64,000 nt of DNA, taken from assembly GCA_944472135.2 (NCBI GenBank), contig OX235270.1, forward strand, positions 54,565,267 through 54,629,266, in the 5' to 3' direction. The notes below the pieces were generated by a model, which saw only the letters and a program-made list of their open reading frames with translations, was not told the DNA's origin and did no database searches. Of this stretch, positions 7,799 to 22,400 are shown piece after piece (the first letter of the stretch is position 1; every line of letters begins with the position of its first letter). This DNA comes from Trichobilharzia regenti (taxonomy: Eukaryota; Platyhelminthes; Trematoda; Strigeidida; Schistosomatidae). Position numbers and translations under genes: made by a program.

Positions 7799-10294
7799 TT
7801 AGTATCTAGAATTTTATGATTAGATGTATTTTCAAAATTATGGTGTTTAGGATTAGAGTTTAGTTGAAGCACCCTGTCAAACTTATTACTTTGTCTTCTT
7901 TCTGAAAGTTGAGCTGCTTTATTCGACCTACTGAAGTTGTCAGGTGACTGGACAGCTACGAATTTAGGATACACATTCTGTTGCAGACAACGGAGAGTGG
8001 AAACACGATGATTGTGCCAATTACATAGTTTCTTTGTTAATTTAATTCGATTACAAAATAAATCAAATGAACTGTAGTCAAGATTTGACAGAATAGTTCT
8101 ATAATATTTGGGCGCCGAGTGAGAAGTAGACATTTGTAAAAAATTATATTTGTAAAATCTCAGCGATATTGAAATGAGTAATTCCAACGTTTCGTTCGGA
8201 AATCTGGTCCGAACTTCTTCAGGGAAATTAATCGCAATTAACATAACAGGTTTATACATAAAAGGAACATCTTTTGTTTTTAAAAACTTTGTCCAATCAT
8301 GATTCATAAAACAAATATTAACAAGTATAATAAACAAAATTGTACCAGTTGTGATCAAAATTTGACCTCAGACTTGCAAATATTGATCTACCTTGTTAAA
8401 CACTTTAAACACAGTGTGTGTGTGTGTGTGCGAATAAACAGTTGTAAAACAATGTCTTAACATCTCCATAAGTAGATATAGACAGTCGGGAAACTTTGAC
8501 CAAGTATTATTAGTTAGTGATACATAGCCATTCTTATTTATTAATCAGGATTTCCTATGCGTCATCTAACATCACACCTTCATGTCGGTTCAAACTGTTA
8601 GTATCTAGAATTTTATGATTAGATGTATTTTCAAAATTATGGTGTTTAGGATTAGAGTTTAGTTGAAGCACCCTGTCAAACTTATTACTTTGTCTTCTTT
8701 CTGAAAGTTGAGCTGCTTTATTCGACCTACTGAAGTTGTCAGGTGACTGGACAGCTACGAATTTAGGATACACATTCTGTTGCAGACAACGGAGAGTGGA
8801 AACACGATGATTGTGCCAATTACATAGTTTCTTTGTTAATTTAATTCGATTACAAAATAAATCAAATGAACTGTAGTCAAGATTTGACAGAATAGTTCTA
8901 TAATATTTGGGCGCCGAGTGAGAAGTAGACATTTGTAAAAAATTATATTTGTAAAATCTCAGCGATATTGAAATGAGTAATTCCAACGTTTCGTTCGGAA
9001 ATCTGGTCCGAACTTCTTCAGGGAAATTAATCGCAATTAACATAACAGGTTTATACATAAAAGGAACATCTTTTGTTCTTAAAAACTTTGTCCAATCATG
9101 ATTCATAAAACAAATATTAACAAGTATAATAAACAAAATTGTACCAGTTGTGATCAAAATTTGACCTCAGACTTGCAAATATTGATCTACCTTTGTTAAA
9201 CACTTTAAACACAGTGTGTATGTGTGTGTGTGTGAACAGTTGTAAAACAATGTCTTAACATCTCCATAAGTAGATATAGACAGTCGGGAAACTTTGACCA
9301 AGTATTATTAGTTAGTGATACATAGCCATTCTTATTTATTAATCAGGATTTCCTATGCGTCATCTAACATCACACCTTCATGTCGGTTCAAACTGTTAGT
9401 ATCTAGAATTTTATGATTAGATGTATTTTCAAAATTATGGTGTTTAGGATTAGAGTTTAGTTGAAGCACCCTGTCAAACTTATTACTTTGTCTTCTTTCT
9501 GAAAATTGAGCTGCTTTATTCGACCTACTGAAGTTGTCAGGTGACTGGACAGCTACGAATTTAGGATACGCATTCTGTTGCAGACAACGGAGAGTGGAAA
9601 CACGATGATTGTGCCAATTACATAGTTTCTTTGTTAATTTAATTCGATTACAAAATAAATCAAATGAACTGTAGTCAAGATTTGACAGAATAGTTCTATA
9701 ATATTTGGGCGCCGAGTGAGAAGTAGACATTTGTAAAAAATTATATTTGTAAAATCTCAGCGATATTGAAATGAGTAATTCCAACGTTTCGTTCGGAAAT
9801 CTGGTCCGAACTTCTTCAGGGAAATTAATCGAAATTAACATAACAGGTTTATATATAAAAGGAACATCTTTTGTTTTTAAAAACTTTGTCCAATCATGAT
9901 TCATAAAACAAATATTAACAAGTATAATAAACAAAATTGTACGAGTTGTGATCAAAATTTGACCTCAGACTTCAAATATTGATCTACCTTGTTAAACACT
10001 TTAAACACAGTGTGTGTGTGTGTGTGCGAATAAACAGTTGTAAAACAATGTCTTAACATCTCCATAAGTAGATATAGACAGTCGGGAAACTTTGACCAAG
10101 TATTATTAGTTAGTGATACATATCCATTCTTATTTATTAATCAGGATTTCCTATGCGTCATCTAACATCACACCTTCATGTCGGTTCAAACTGTTAGTAT
10201 CTAGAATTTTATGATTAGACTTATTTTCAAAATTATGGTGTTTAGGATTAGAGTTTAGTTGAAGCACCCTGTCAAACTTATTACTTTGTCTTCT

Positions 10295-10753
10295 TTATGA
10301 AAATTGAGCTGCTATATTCGACCTACTGGTGTTGTCAGGTGACTGGATAGCTACGAATTTAGGATGCGCATTCTGTTTCAGACAACGGAGAGTGGAAACA
10401 CAATGATTGTGCCAATTACATAGTTTCTTTGTTAATTTAATTCGATTGCAAAATAAATCAAATGAACTGTAGTCAAGATTTGACAGAATAGTTCTATAAT
10501 ATTTGGGCGCCGAGTGAGAAGTAGACATTTGTAAAAAATTATATTTGTAAAATCTCAGCGATATTGAAATGAGTAATTCCAACGTTTCGTTCGGAAATCT
10601 GGTCCGAACTTCTTCAGGGAAATTAATCGAAATTAACATAACAGGTTTATATATAAAAGGAACATCTTTTGTTTTTAAAAACTTTGTCCAATCATGATTC
10701 ATAAAACAAATATTAACAAGTATAATAAACAAAATTGTACGAGTTGTGATCAA
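10295..10753 (-). pseudogene. Satellite ORF, subfamily B tail (152 aa, shared nonsense codon)
   Basis: The frame matches subfamily A until ...AAQFS, where GAA (Glu) has become TAA. The same stop recurs in the copies at 11891-12349, 13488-13946, 14286-14744, 15084-15542, 20534-20992, 21338-21796, 22135-22593, 22935-23393 and 23733-24191, so it arose once and spread with the unit. This copy is itself mixed: its first ~100 residues carry subfamily A states (SAPKYYRT, DYSSF) while the rest is B (NHCVSTLRCLKQNAHPKF). Confidence 0.6.
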
Positions 10754-10948
10754 AATTTGACCTCAGACTTCAAATATTGATCTACCTTGTTAAACACTTT
10801 AAACACAGTGTGTATGTGTGTGAGCGAATAAACAGTTGTAAAACAATGTCTTAACGTCTCCATAAGTAGATATAGACAGTCGGGAAACTTTGACCAAGTA
10901 TTATTAGTTAGTGATACATATCCATTCCTATTTATTAATCAGGATTTC

Positions 10949-11551
10949 CTATGCGTCATCTAACATCACACCGTCATGTCGGTTCAAACTGTTAGTATCT
11001 AGAATTTTATGATTAGACTTATTTTCAAAATTATGGTGTTTAGGATTAGAGTTTAGTTGAAGCACCCTGTCAAACTTATTACTTTGTCTTCTTTCTGAAA
11101 ATTGAGCTGCTTTATTCGACCTACTGAAGTTGTCAGGTGACTGGACAGCTACGAATTTAGGATACGCATTCTGTTGCAGACAACGGAGAGTGGAAACACA
11201 ATGATTGTGCCAATTACATAGTTTCTTTGTTAATTTAATTCGATTGCAAAATAAATCAAATGAACCGTAGTCAAGATTTGACAGAATAGTTCCATAATAT
11301 TTGGGCACCGAATGAGAAGTAGACATTTGTAAAAAATTATATTTGTAAAATCTCAGCGATATTGAAATGAGTAATTCCAACGTTTCGTTCGGAAATCTGG
11401 TCCGAACTTCTTCAGGGAAATTGATCGAAATTAACATAACAGGTTTATATATAAAAGGAACATCTTTTGTTTTTAAAAACTTCGTCCAATCATGATTCAT
11501 AAAACAAATATTAACAAGTATAATAAACAAAATTGTACGAGTTGTGATCAA
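10949..11551 (-). pseudogene. Recombinant satellite ORF (B head, A tail)
   Basis: The first ~125 residues carry subfamily B states (SVPKYYGT, DYGSF, NHCVS). From about residue 126 it switches to A states (LQQNAYPKFVAVQSPDNFS) and reads through the position of the B stop to the full 200 codons. A single switch point is the mark of crossing-over or gene conversion between monomers. Confidence 0.6.
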
Positions 11552-12545
11552 TATTTGACCTCAGACTTTCAAATATTGATCTACCCTTGTTAAACACTTT
11601 AAACACAGTGTGTGTGTGTGAGCGAATAAACAATTGTAAAACAATGTCTTAACGTCTCCATAAGTAGATATAGACAGTCGGGAAACTTTGATCACGTATT
11701 ATTAGTTAGTGATACATATCCATCTCTATTTTTTAATCAGGATTTCCTATGCGTCATCTAACATCTCACCGTCATGTCGGTTCAAACTGTTAGTATCTAG
11801 AATTTTATGATTAGACTTATTTTCAAAATTATGGTGTTTAGGATTAGAGTTTAGTTGAAGCACCCTGTCAAACTTATTACTTTGTCTTCTTTATGAAAAT
11901 TGAGCTGCTATATTCGACCTACTGGTGTTGTCAGGTGACTGGATAGCTACGAATTTAGGATGCGCATTCTGTTTCAGACAACGGAGAGTGGAAACACAAT
12001 GATTGTGCCAATTACATAGTTTCTTTGTTAATTTAATTCGATTGCAAAATAAATCAAATGAACCGTAGTCAAGATTTGACAGAATAGTTCCATAATATTT
12101 GGGCACCGAATGAGAAGTAGACATTTGTAAAAAATTATATTTGTAAAATCTCAGCGATATTGAAATGAGTAATTCCAACGTTTCGTTCGGAAATCTGGTC
12201 CGAACTTCTTCAGGGAAATTAATCGAAATTAACATAACAGGTTTATATATAAAAGGAACATCTTTTGTTTTTAAAAACTTTGTCCAATCATGATTCATAA
12301 AACAAATATTAACAAGTATAATAAACAAAATTGTACGAGTTGTGATCAAAATTTGACCTCAGACTTCAAATATTGATCTACCCTTGTTAAACACTTTAAA
12401 CACAGTGTGTATGTGTGTGTGCGAATAAACAGTTGTAAAACAATGTCTTAACATCTCCATAAGTAGATATAGACAGTCGGGAAACTTTGACCAAGTATTA
12501 TTAGTTAGTGATACATATCCATTCTTATTTATTAATCAGGATTTC

Positions 12546-13148
12546 CTATGCGTCATCTAACATCACACCTTCATGTCGGTTCAAACTGTTAGTATCTAGA
12601 ATTTTATGATTAGACGTATTTTCAAAATTATGGTGTTTAGGATTAGAGTTTAGTTGAAGCACCCTGTCAAACTTATTACTTTGTCTTCTTTCTGAAAATT
12701 GAGCTGCTTTATTCGACCTACTGAAGTTGTCAGGTGACTGGACAGCTACGAATTTAGGATGCGCATTCTGTTTCAGACAACGGAGAGTGGAAACACAATG
12801 ATTGTGCCAATTACATAGTTTCTTTGTTAATTTAATTCGATTGCAAAATAAATCAAATGAACCGTAGTCAAGATTTGACAGAATAGTTCCATAATATTTG
12901 GGCACCGAATGAGAAGTAGACATTTGTAAAAAATTATATTTGTAAAATCTCAGCGATATTGAAATGAGTAATTCCAACGTTTCGTTCGGAAATCTGGTCC
13001 GAACTTCTTCAGGGAAATTGATCGAAATTAACATAACAGGTTTATATATAAAAGGAACATCTTTTGTTTTTAAAAACTTCGTCCAATCATGATTCATAAA
13101 ACAAATATTAACAAGTATAATAAACAAAATTGTACGAGTTGTGATCAA
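12546..13148 (-). pseudogene. Recombinant satellite ORF (B head, A tail, second switch point)
   Basis: B states persist further than in the copy at 10949-11551 (LKQNAHPKF is B), and the switch to A falls between that and VQSPDNFS. It therefore represents a second, independent exchange with a breakpoint roughly 10 codons downstream of the first. Confidence 0.6.
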
Positions 13149-15816
13149 TATTTGACCTCAGACTTTCAAATATTGATCTACCCTTGTTAAACACTTTAAA
13201 CACAGTGTGTGTGTGTGAGCGAATAAACAATTGTAAAACAATGTCTTAACGTCTCCATAAGTAGATATAGACAGTCGGGAAACTTTGATCACGTATTATT
13301 AGTTAGTGATACATATCCATCTCTATTTTTTAATCAGGATTTCCTATGCGTCATCTAACATCTCACCGTCATGTCGGTTCAAACTGTTAGTATCTAGAAT
13401 TTTATGATTAGACTTATTTTCAAAATTATGGTGTTTAGGATTAGAGTTTAGTTGAAGCACCCTGTCAAACTTATTACTTTGTCTTCTTTATGAAAATTGA
13501 GCTGCTATATTCGACCTACTGGTGTTGTCAGGTGACTGGATAGCTACGAATTTAGGATGCGCATTCTGTTTCAGACAACGGAGAGTGGAAACACAATGAT
13601 TGTGCCAATTACATAGTTTCTTTGTTAATTTAATTCGATTGCAAAATAAATCAAATGAACCGTAGTCAAGATTTGACAGAATAGTTCCATAATATTTGGG
13701 CACCGAATGAGAAGTAGACATTTGTAAAAAATTATATTTGTAAAATCTCAGCGATATTGAAATGAGTAATTCCAACGTTTCGTTCGGAAATCTGGTCCGA
13801 ACTTCTTCAGGGAAATTGATCGAAATTAACATAACAGGTTTATATATAAAAGGAACATCTTTTGTTTTTAAAAACTTTGTCCAATCATGATTCATAAAAC
13901 AAATATTAACAAGTATAATAAACAAAATTGTACGAGTTGTGATCAAAATTTGACCTCAGACTTGCAAATATTGATCTACCCTTGTTAAACACTTTAAACA
14001 CAGTGTGTGTGTGTGTGCGAATAAACAGTTGTAAAACAATGTCTTAACATCTCCATAAGTAGATATAGACAGTCGGGAAACTTTGACCAAGTATTATTAG
14101 TTAGTGATACATAGCCATTCTTATTTATTAATCAGGATTTCCTATGCGTCATCTAACATCACACCTTCATGTCGGTTCAAACTGTTAGTATCTAGAATTT
14201 TATGATTAGACTTATTTTCAAAATTATGGTGTTTAGGATTAGAGTTTAGTTGAAGCACCCTGTCAAACTTATTACTTTGTCTTCTTTATGAAAATTGAGC
14301 TGCTATATTCGACCTACTGGTGTTGTCAGGTGACTGGATAGCTACGAATTTAGGATGCGCATTCTGTTTCAGACAACGGAGAGTGGAAACACAATGATTG
14401 TGCCAATTACATAGTTTCTTTGTTAATTTAATTCGATTGCAAAATAAATCAAATGAACCGTAGTCAAGATTTGACAGAATAGTTCCATAATATTTGGGCA
14501 CCGAATGAGAAGTAGACATTTGTAAAAAATTATATTTGTAAAATCTCAGCGATATTGAAATGAGTAATTCCAACGTTTCGTTCGGAAATCTGGTCCGAAC
14601 TTCTTCAGGGAAATTGATCGAAATTAACATAACAGGTTTATATATAAAAGGAACATCTTTTGTTTTTAAAAACTTCGTCCAATCATGATTCATAAAACAA
14701 ATATTAACAAGTATAATAAACAAAATTGTACGAGTTGTGATCAATATTTGACCTCAGACTTTCAAATATTGATCTACCCTTGTTAAACACTTTAAACACA
14801 GTGTGTGTGTGTGAGCGAATAAACAATTGTAAAACAATGTCTTAACGTCTCCATAAGTAGATATAGACAGTCGGGAAACTTTGATCACGTATTATTAGTT
14901 AGTGATACATATCCATCTCTATTTTTTAATCAGGATTTCCTATGCGTCATCTAACATCTCACCGTCATGTCGGTTCAAACTGTTAGTATCTAGAATTTTA
15001 TGATTAGACTTATTTTCAAAATTATGGTGTTTAGGATTAGAGTTTAGTTGAAGCACCCTGTCAAACTTATTACTTTGTCTTCTTTATGAAAATTGAGCTG
15101 CTATATTCGACCTACTGGTGTTGTCAGGTGACTGGATAGCTACGAATTTAGGATGCGCATTCTGTTTCAGACAACGGAGAGTGGAAACACAATGATTGTG
15201 CCAATTACATAGTTTCTTTGTTAATTTAATTCGATTGCAAAATAAATCAAATGAACCGTAGTCAAGATTTGACAGAATAGTTCCATAATATTTGGGCACC
15301 GAATGAGAAGTAGACATTTGTAAAAAATTATATTTGTAAAATCTCAGCGATATTGAAATGAGTAATTCCAACGTTTCGTTCGGAAATCTGGTCCGAACTT
15401 CTTCAGGGAAATTGATCGAAATTAACATAACAGGTTTATATATAAAAGGAACATCTTTTGTTTTTAAAAACTTCGTCCAATCATGATTCATAAAACAAAT
15501 ATTAACAAGTATAATAAACAAAATTGTACGAGTTGTGATCAATATTTGACCTCAGACTTTCAAATATTGATCTACCCTTGTTAAACACTTTAAACACAGT
15601 GTGTGTGTGTGAGCGAATAAACAATTGTAAAACAATGTCTTAACGTCTCCATAAGTAGATATAGACAGTCGGGAAACTTTGATCACGTATTATTAGTTAG
15701 TGATACATATCCATCTCTATTTTTTAATCAGGATTTCCTATGCGTCATCTAACATCTCACCGTCATGTCGGTTCAAACTGTTAGTATCTAGAATTTTATG
15801 ATTAGATGTATTTTCA

Positions 15817-16438
15817 TGATATGTATCCACATATATATATTTATGTGTGTGTGTGCATGTTGGTCTCTCTTTCTGTTTGCTCGGTTAGTCTGTGACCACT
15901 TCACTTGTATGAACTTGTCTCCTTTAATAATGTGTATTCTCCTTATATTATATTATATATAATATGAGTGTTTGTTGACAGTCCGTTGCTTGGTGACATA
16001 TATCCATATATGTTTGTTGGCATGTCTGCTATATTCGCTATGTATAATTGGATCGACACTCCATTATAATTAGCCATTCATGTTAAGACTGTCTAATGAT
16101 TTTTCCCACGCTTGTCTGAATTATTTATATATATTCGCATTCACAATTTGTGTGAACTACTTTACTTTACAACTACTTGACTTACTTACCACTTTGGTGT
16201 GAGACCATTTTATTTTCGTCTCCTTGTGTTTGGACAATAGAAGTATCATCGCAAACCTAGTGGTCTTCTGATTTCCGCCTTCTCGCGTCAGGACTATTAG
16301 TTTCTCGACCAGTCCATAACAATAATTAGCGACGAGTACATAACAATTTGGCGACGGGGAAAACTAGTACATAACAATTTGGCGACGGGGAAAACTAGTA
16401 CATAACAATTTGGCGACGAGGAAAACTAGTACATAAGA
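15817..16438 (+). mobile_element. Solo LTR inside satellite (same family as left-edge LTR)
   Basis: The left junction is satellite ...TGTATTTTCA|TGATATGT; the right junction is ...ACATAAGA|TTTCAAAATTATGG. TTTCA is present on both sides (15812-15816 and 16439-16443) and only once in an uninterrupted monomer, so it is a 5-bp target duplication. No internal element sequence remains. The right junction is identical to that of the LTR at 265-885. Confidence 0.88.
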
Positions 16439-19400
16439 TTTCAAAATTATGGTGTTTAGGATTAGAGTTTAGTTGAAGCACCCTGTCAAACTTATTACTT
16501 TGTCTTCTTTCTGAAAGTTGAGCTGCTTTATTCGACCTACTGAAGTTGTCAGGTGACTGGACAGCTACGAATTTAGGATACACATTCTGTTGCAGACAAC
16601 GGAGAGTGGAAACACGATGATTGTGCCAATTACATAGTTTCTTTGTTAATTTAATTCGATTACAAAATAAATCAAATGAACTGTAGTCAAGATTTGACAG
16701 AATAGTTCTATAATATTTGGGCGCCGAGTGAGAAGTAGACATTTGTAAAAAATTATATTTGTAAAATCTCAGCGATATTGAAATGAGTAATTCCAACGTT
16801 TCGTTCGGAAATCTGGTCCGAACTTCTTCAGGGAAATTAATCGAAATTAACATAACAGGTTTATACATAAAAGGAACATCTTTTGTTCTTAAAAACTTTG
16901 TCCAATCATGATTCATAAAACAAATATTAACAAGTATAATAAACAAAATTGTACCAGTTGTGATCAAAATTTGACCTCAGACTTGCAAATATTGATCTAC
17001 CTTTGTTAAACACTTTAAACACAGTGTGTAGTGTGTGTGTGTGTGCGAATAAACAGTTGTAAAACAATGTCTTAACATCTCCATAAGTAGATATAGACAG
17101 TCGGGAAACTTTGACCAAGTATTATTAGTTAGTGATACATAGCCATTCTTATTTATTAATCAGGATTTCCTATGCGTCATCTAACATCACACCTTCATGT
17201 CGGTTCAAACTGTTAGTATCTAGAATTTTATGATTAGATGTATTTTCAAAATTATGGTGTTTAGGATTAGAGTTTAGTTGAAGCACCCTGTCAAACTTAT
17301 TACTTTGTCTTCTTTCTGAAAGTTGAGCTGCTTTATTCGACCTACTGAAGTTGTCAGGTGACTGGACAGCTACGAATTTAGGATACACATTCTGTTGCAG
17401 ACAACGGAGAGTGGAAACACGATGATTGTGCCAATTACATAGTTTCTTTGTTAATTTAATTCGATTACAAAATAAATCAAATGAACTGTAGTCAAGATTT
17501 GACAGAATAGTTCTATAATATTTGGGCGCCGAGTGAGAAGTAGACATTTGTAAAAAATTATATTTGTAAAATCTCAGCGATATTGAAATGAGTAATTCCA
17601 ACGTTTCGTTCGGAAATCTGGTCCGAACTTCTTCAGGGAAATTAATCGAAATTAACATAACAGGTTTATATATAAAAGGAACATCTTTTGTTCTTAAAAA
17701 CTTTGTCCAATCATGATTCATAAAACAAATATTAACAAGTATAATAAACAAAATTGTACGAGTTGTGATCAAAATTTGACCTCAGACTTGCAAATATTGA
17801 TCTACCTTTGTTAAACACTTTAAACACAGTGTGTATGTGTGTGTGTGTGCGAATAAACAGTTGTAAAACAATGTCTTAACATCTCCATAAGTAGATATAG
17901 ACAGTCGGGAAACTTTGACCAAGTATTATTAGTTAGTGATACATATCCATTCTTATTTATTAATCAGGATTTCCTATGCGTCATCTAACATCACACCTTC
18001 ATGTCGGTTCAAACTGTTAGTATCTAGAATTTTATGATTAGATGTATTTTCAAAATTATGGTGTTTAGGATTAGAGTTTAGTTGAAGCACCCTGTCAAAC
18101 TTATTACTTTGTCTTCTTTCTGAAAATTGAGCTGCTTTATTCGACCTACTGAAGTTGTCAGGTGACTGGACAGCTACGAATTTAGGATACGCATTCTGTT
18201 GCAGACAACGGAGAGTGGAAACACGATGATTGTGCCAATTACATAGTTTCTTTGTTAATTTAATTCGATTACAAAATAAATCAAATGAACTGTAGTCAAG
18301 ATTTGACAGAATAGTTCTATAATATTTGGGCGCCGAGTGAGAAGTAGACATTTGTAAAAAATTATATTTGTAAAATCTCAGCGATATTGAAATGAGTAAT
18401 TCCAACGTTTCGTTCGGAAATCTGGTCCGAACTTCTTCAGGGAAATTAATCGCAATTAACATAACAGGTTTATACATAAAAGGAACATCTTTTGTTCTTA
18501 AAAACTTTGTCCAATCATGATTCATAAAACAAATATTAACAAGTATAATAAACAAAATTGTACCAGTTGTGATCAAAATTTGACCTCAGACTTGCAAATA
18601 TTGATCTACCTTTGTTAAACACTTTAAACACAGTGTGTATGTGTGTGTGTGTGTGCGAATAAACAGTTGTAAAACAATGTCTTAACATCTCCATAAGTAG
18701 ATATAGACAGTCGGGAAACTTTGACCAAGTATTATTAGTTAGTGATACATAGCCATTCTTATTTATTAATCAGGATTTCCTATGCGTCATCTAACATCAC
18801 ACCTTCATGTCGGTTCAAACTGTTAGTATCTAGAATTTTATGATTAGATGTATTTTCAAAATTATGGTGTTTAGGATTAGAGTTTAGTTGAAGCACCCTG
18901 TCAAACTTATTACTTTGTCTTCTTTCTGAAAGTTGAGCTGCTTTATTCGACCTACTGAAGTTGTCAGGTGACTGGACAGCTACGAATTTAGGATACACAT
19001 TCTGTTGCAGACAACGGAGAGTGGAAACACGATGATTGTGCCAATTACATAGTTTCTTTGTTAATTTAATTCGATTACAAAATAAATCAAATGAACTGTA
19101 GTCAAGATTTGACAGAATAGTTCTATAATATTTGGGCGCCGAGTGAGAAGTAGACATTTGTAAAAAATTATATTTGTAAAATCTCAGCGATATTGAAATG
19201 AGTAATTCCAACGTTTCGTTCGGAAATCTGGTCCGAACTTCTTCAGGGAAATTAATCGCAATTAACATAACAGGTTTATACATAAAAGGAACATCTTTTG
19301 TTCTTAAAAACTTTGTCCAATCATGATTCATAAAACAAATATTAACAAGTATAATAAACAAAATTGTACCAGTTGTGATCAAAATTTGACCTCAGACTTG

Positions 19401-22400
19401 CAAATATTGATCTACCTTTGTTAAACACTTTAAACACAGTGTGTAGTGTGTGTGTGTGTGCGAATAAACAGTTGTAAAACAATGTCTTAACATCTCCATA
19501 AGTAGATATAGACAGTCGGGAAACTTTGACCAAGTATTATTAGTTAGTGATACATAGCCATTCTTATTTATTAATCAGGATTTCCTATGCGTCATCTAAC
19601 ATCACACCTTCATGTCGGTTCAAACTGTTAGTATCTAGAATTTTATGATTAGATGTATTTTCAAAATTATGGTGTTTAGGATTAGAGTTTAGTTGAAGCA
19701 CCCTGTCAAACTTATTACTTTGTCTTCTTTCTGAAAGTTGAGCTGCTTTATTCGACCTACTGAAGTTGTCAGGTGACTGGACAGCTACGAATTTAGGATA
19801 CACATTCTGTTGCAGACAACGGAGAGTGGAAACACGATGATTGTGCCAATTACATAGTTTCTTTGTTAATTTAATTCGATTACAAAATAAATCAAATGAA
19901 CTGTAGTCAAGATTTGACAGAATAGTTCTATAATATTTGGGCGCCGAGTGAGAAGTAGACATTTGTAAAAAATTATATTTGTAAAATCTCAGCGATATTG
20001 AAATGAGTAATTCCAACGTTTCGTTCGGAAATCTGGTCCGAACTTCTTCAGGGAAATTAATCGCAATTAACATAACAGGTTTATACATAAAAGGAACATC
20101 TTTTGTTCTTAAAAACTTTGTCCAATCATGATTCATAAAACAAATATTAACAAGTATAATAAACAAAATTGTACCAGTTGTGATCAAAATTTGACCTCAG
20201 ACTTGCAAATATTGATCTACCTTTGTTAAACACTTTAAACACAGTGTGTAGTGTGTGTGTGTGTGCGAATAAACAGTTGTAAAACAATGTCTTAACATCT
20301 CCATAAGTAGATATAGACAGTCGGGAAACTTTGACCAAGTATTATTAGTTAGTGATACATAGCCATTCTTATTTATTAATCAGGATTTCCTATGCGTCAT
20401 CTAACATCACACCTTCATGTCGGTTCAAACTGTTAGTATCTAGAATTTTATGATTAGACTTATTTTCAAAATTATGGTGTTTAGGATTAGAGTTTAGTTG
20501 AAGCACCCTGTCAAACTTATTACTTTGTCTTCTTTATGAAAATTGAGCTGCTATATTCGACCTACTGGTGTTGTCAGGTGACTGGATAGCTACGAATTTA
20601 GGATGCGCATTCTGTTTCAGACAACGGAGAGTGGAAACACAATGATTGTGCCAATTACATAGTTTCTTTGTTAATTTAATTCGATTGCAAAATAAATCAA
20701 ATGAACCGTAGTCAAGATTTGACAGAATAGTTCCATAATATTTGGGCACCGAATGAGAAGTAGACATTTGTAAAAAATTATATTTGTAAAATCTCAGCGA
20801 TATTGAAATGAGTAATTCCAACGTTTCGTTCGGAAATCTGGTCCGAACTTCTTCAGGGAAATTAATCGAAATTAACATAACAGGTTTATATATAAAAGGA
20901 ACATCTTTTGTTTTTAAAAACTTTGTCCAATCATGATTCATAAAACAAATATTAACAAGTATAATAAACAAAATTGTACGAGTTGTGATCAAAATTTGAC
21001 CTCAGACTTTCAAATATTGATCTACCTTTGTTAAACACTTTAAACACAGTGTGTATGTGTGTGTGTGTGCGAATAAACAGTTGTAAAACAATGTCTTAAC
21101 ATCTCCATAAGTAGATATAGACAGTCGGGAAACTTTGACCACGTATTATTAGTTAGTGATACATATCCATTCTTATTTTTTAATCAGGATTTCCTATGCG
21201 TCATCTAACATCTCACCGTCATGTCGGTTCAAACTGTTAGTATCTAGAATTTTATGATTAGACTTATTTTCAAAATTATGGTGTTTAGGATTAGAGTTTA
21301 GTTGAAGCACCCTGTCAAACTTATTACTTTGTCTTCTTTATGAAAATTGAGCTGCTATATTCGACCTACTGGTGTTGTCAGGTGACTGGATAGCTACGAA
21401 TTTAGGATGCGCATTCTGTTTCAGACAACGGAGAGTGGAAACACAATGATTGTGCCAATTACATAGTTTCTTTGTTAATTTAATTCGATTGCAAAATAAA
21501 TCAAATGAACCGTAGTCAAGATTTGACAGAATAGTTCCATAATATTTGGGCACCGAATGAGAAGTAGACATTTGTAAAAAATTATATTTGTAAAATCTCA
21601 GCGATATTGAAATGAGTAATTCCAACGTTTCGTTCGGAAATCTGGTCCGAACTTCTTCAGGGAAATTGATCGAAATTAACATAACAGGTTTATATATAAA
21701 AGGAACATCTTTTGTTTTTAAAAACTTCGTCCAATCATGATTCATAAAACAAATATTAACAAGTATAATAAACAAAATTGTACGAGTTGTGATCAATATT
21801 TGACCTCAGACTTTCAAATATTGATCTACCCTTGTTAAACACTTTAAACACAGTGTGTGTGTGTGGCGAATAAACAATTGTAAAACAATGTCTTAACGTC
21901 TCCATAAGTAGATATAGACAGTCGGGAAACTTTGATCACGTATTATTAGTTAGTGATACATATCCATCTCTATTTTTTAATCAGGATTTCCTATGCGTCA
22001 TCTAACATCTCACCGTCATGTCGGTTCAAACTGTTAGTATCTAGAATTTTATGATTAGACTTATTTTCAAAATTATGGTGTTTAGGATTAGAGTTTAGTT
22101 GAAGCACCCTGTCAAACTTATTACTTTGTCTTCTTTATGAAAATTGAGCTGCTATATTCGACCTACTGGTGTTGTCAGGTGACTGGATAGCTACGAATTT
22201 AGGATGCGCATTCTGTTTCAGACAACGGAGAGTGGAAACACAATGATTGTGCCAATTACATAGTTTCTTTGTTAATTTAATTCGATTGCAAAATAAATCA
22301 AATGAACCGTAGTCAAGATTTGACAGAATAGTTCCATAATATTTGGGCACCGAATGAGAAGTAGACATTTGTAAAAAATTATATTTGTAAAATCTCAGCG

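Larger units (their letters stand above)
7799..15816 (-). repeat. ~800-bp satellite array, segment II (10 monomers)
   Basis: Ten head-to-tail monomers; ORF starts on the minus strand are at 8358, 9157, 9955, 10753, 11551, 12349, 13148, 13946, 14744 and 15542, spaced 798-799 bp. The left two are subfamily A, the third is intermediate (G-to-R and M-to-I changes, A-type tail), and then subfamily B (152-codon ORF) dominates with A/B recombinants at 10949-11551 and 12546-13148. Consecutive B units at 13488, 14286 and 15084 give identical proteins. The segment ends in TTTCA, duplicated across the solo LTR. Confidence 0.95.
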
